Assembly (NCBI GenBank): GCA_903905665.1
Contig: CAIVHJ010000036.1
Span: forward strand, 1-6,561
Origin: an uncultured Phycisphaerales bacterium
GTDB lineage: Bacteria; Planctomycetota; Phycisphaerae; UBA1845; CAIVHJ01
DNA length: 6,561 bases
Direction of reading: 5' to 3'
Under the pieces are notes generated by a model. That model saw only the letters and a list, made by a program, of their open reading frames with translations, did no database searches and had not been told where the DNA came from. A program made the position numbers and the translations under genes. Shown here one piece after another: positions 5,607 through 6,561 of the stretch. Within the stretch, counting starts at the first letter, position 1. Every line of letters starts with the position of its first letter.

Positions 5607-6494
5607 ATGCTGGTGAGGATGAATCCAAGCAAGAAAGTGACATTGGGAACGGTTCGTGAGCGGAAAGTCCGCCGCGAGAAGATTGCGATGCTGACGTGTT
5701 ATGACTGTCCGACGGCGCGGATTATGTCCGAAGCCGGGGTGGACACGATCCTCGTGGGAGACACGTACGCCGAGGTGGTGCTGGGACACGAAACCACACT
5801 TCCGGCGACGATGGATCGGATGATCGAGGTTTGTCAGGCGGTTCGGCGGGGAGCGCCCGAAGCGTTCCTGATCGGCGATATGCCGTACCTGTCGTACCAA
5901 GCGTCGGATACAGAAGCGATTCATAATGCCGGGCGGTTCATGGCGGAAGGCGGTTGCGACGCCGTGAAGGTGGAGGTGGACCGGCGCCACGTGGACACGG
6001 TGACAGCGATGGTGCGTGCGACGATTCCGGTGGTCGCCCATCTGGGACTCAAACCTCAGTCGGTGCATGTGATTGGGGGGTATAAAAGTCAGCATCGGAG
6101 TTGCGACGCGGCGATGCAATTGGTGGAAGAAGCGAAAATGATGGAACAGGCTGGGGCGATCATGCTGCTGCTGGAAGCGGTTCCGTCGGAAGTGGCGCGG
6201 GAGATCACCCGTCGGACGGAATTGGCGGTCATCGGGTGCGCCTCGGGGCCGTATTGCGACGGGACGGTCGTTGTATTACACGATATGCTCGGTTATAGCG
6301 CCGGTCATCCGCCCAAGAGCATCAAACGCTATGCGAACCTGCACGAGACGCTGCTGACGGCGTTTTCGACATACAAGAAAGAGATACTTGCCGGTGAGTT
6401 TCCCCTTGAAGCCCATAGCCTTAGTATGCCTGCCGAAGAGCGGACGCGGTTTGAACAGCGATTAAGAACCTCTCCTGATACAACCCCTCCCTGA
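5607..6494 (+). CDS. panB: 3-methyl-2-oxobutanoate hydroxymethyltransferase (ketopantoate hydroxymethyltransferase)
   Basis: A 295-residue cytoplasmic enzyme that transfers a hydroxymethyl group from 5,10-methylenetetrahydrofolate to alpha-ketoisovalerate, making ketopantoate for pantothenate and CoA. It is a (beta/alpha)8 barrel of the PEP-mutase/isocitrate-lyase superfamily. By comparison with E. coli PanB from memory, the Mg2+ ligands are D52, D91 and E123, K121 and H145 (HLGLKPQSV) are kept, and the catalytic base is E190 (LLLEAVP). Family motifs KVTLGTVR, IAMLTCYD, GHETTLPAT, VRRGAP, GGYK and LHDMLG are present. Two loops diverge: SLGM after the first Asp reads TYAE (53-56), and the GIGAG loop reads GCASG (210-214). 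It is slightly longer than E. coli PanB (264), with a polar C-terminal tail. ATG 5607 lacks a good ribosome site; ATG 5619 (MNPSKKVTL) also fits the family's N-terminus. No other pan gene is in the window. Confidence 0.93.
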   Translation: MLVRMNPSKKVTLGTVRERKVRREKIAMLTCYDCPTARIMSEAGVDTILVGDTYAEVVLGHETTLPATMDRMIEVCQAVRRGAPEAFLIGDMPYLSYQASDTEAIHNAGRFMAEGGCDAVKVEVDRRHVDTVTAMVRATIPVVAHLGLKPQSVHVIGGYKSQHRSCDAAMQLVEEAKMMEQAGAIMLLLEAVPSEVAREITRRTELAVIGCASGPYCDGTVVVLHDMLGYSAGHPPKSIKRYANLHETLLTAFSTYKKEILAGEFPLEAHSLSMPAEERTRFEQRLRTSPDTTPP

Positions 6495-6561
6495 CAGGGT
6501 GCAAGATTTCTCGTCATTGATTTAACTCACAGCCTTTCGCAATTGTAGTCGGACGTGATAG

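Noticed and set aside
5538..6119. Minus-strand open frame opposite panB (193 codons, His and Arg rich)
   Set aside because: Antisense shadow of the well-supported panB gene; composition is typical of a shadow frame.
6481..6500. Terminator at the panB stop (CCCT-GAC-AGGG)
   Set aside because: The stem is only four base pairs, includes the stop codon and has no following T run.

Overview
The window reads as a piece of a free-living bacterial chromosome, most likely a planctomycete (Planctomycetota, possibly Phycisphaerae-like). The taxonomic pointers are a membrane protein ending in a CPHCGYSL...RCPECG zinc ribbon, a tail style common in that group; moderate to high GC genes separated by long repeat-filled gaps; and poorly conserved small secreted proteins. 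This is inference. There is no rRNA, tRNA, CRISPR array, transposase or phage gene.

Layout. Positions 1-94 are the sequence downstream of lon, with no recognisable gene or terminator. 95-2548 (minus) is a complete ATP-dependent protease Lon. 2549-3194 is a 646-base non-coding gap made largely of short tandem repeats. 3195-3770 (minus) is a four-helix membrane protein with a C-terminal zinc ribbon. Fifteen bases upstream of its start, 3786-4487 (minus) encodes a putative lipoprotein; the two probably form an operon. 4488-4764 is a second repeat-bearing gap. 4765-5226 (minus) is a small heat-shock protein (Hsp20 / alpha-crystallin). 5227-5606 is a divergent intergenic region with a perfect 20-bp palindrome and a degenerate 21-22 bp tandem repeat. 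5607-6494 (plus) is ketopantoate hydroxymethyltransferase (PanB), first committed enzyme of pantothenate/CoA synthesis. 6495-6561 shows nothing I can name.

Functionally, Lon and Hsp20 both belong to protein quality control (Hsp20 holds unfolding proteins, Lon degrades damaged ones). They lie on the same strand but are separated by the two-gene unknown pair and by repeats, so no shared operon is claimed. PanB is unrelated and divergently transcribed.

The most unusual content is non-coding. Four sequence-unrelated tandem-repeat families in the two gaps all have a unit of exactly 7 bp, and they alternate with a 9-bp unit (NNCRCAGAG, usually three in a row) to make a roughly 55-bp higher-order pattern. 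Two perfect palindromes centred on GCATGC lie in the leaders of lon and of hsp20. Codon use changes noticeably inside lon, and PanB has two divergent active-site loops although its catalytic residues are intact.
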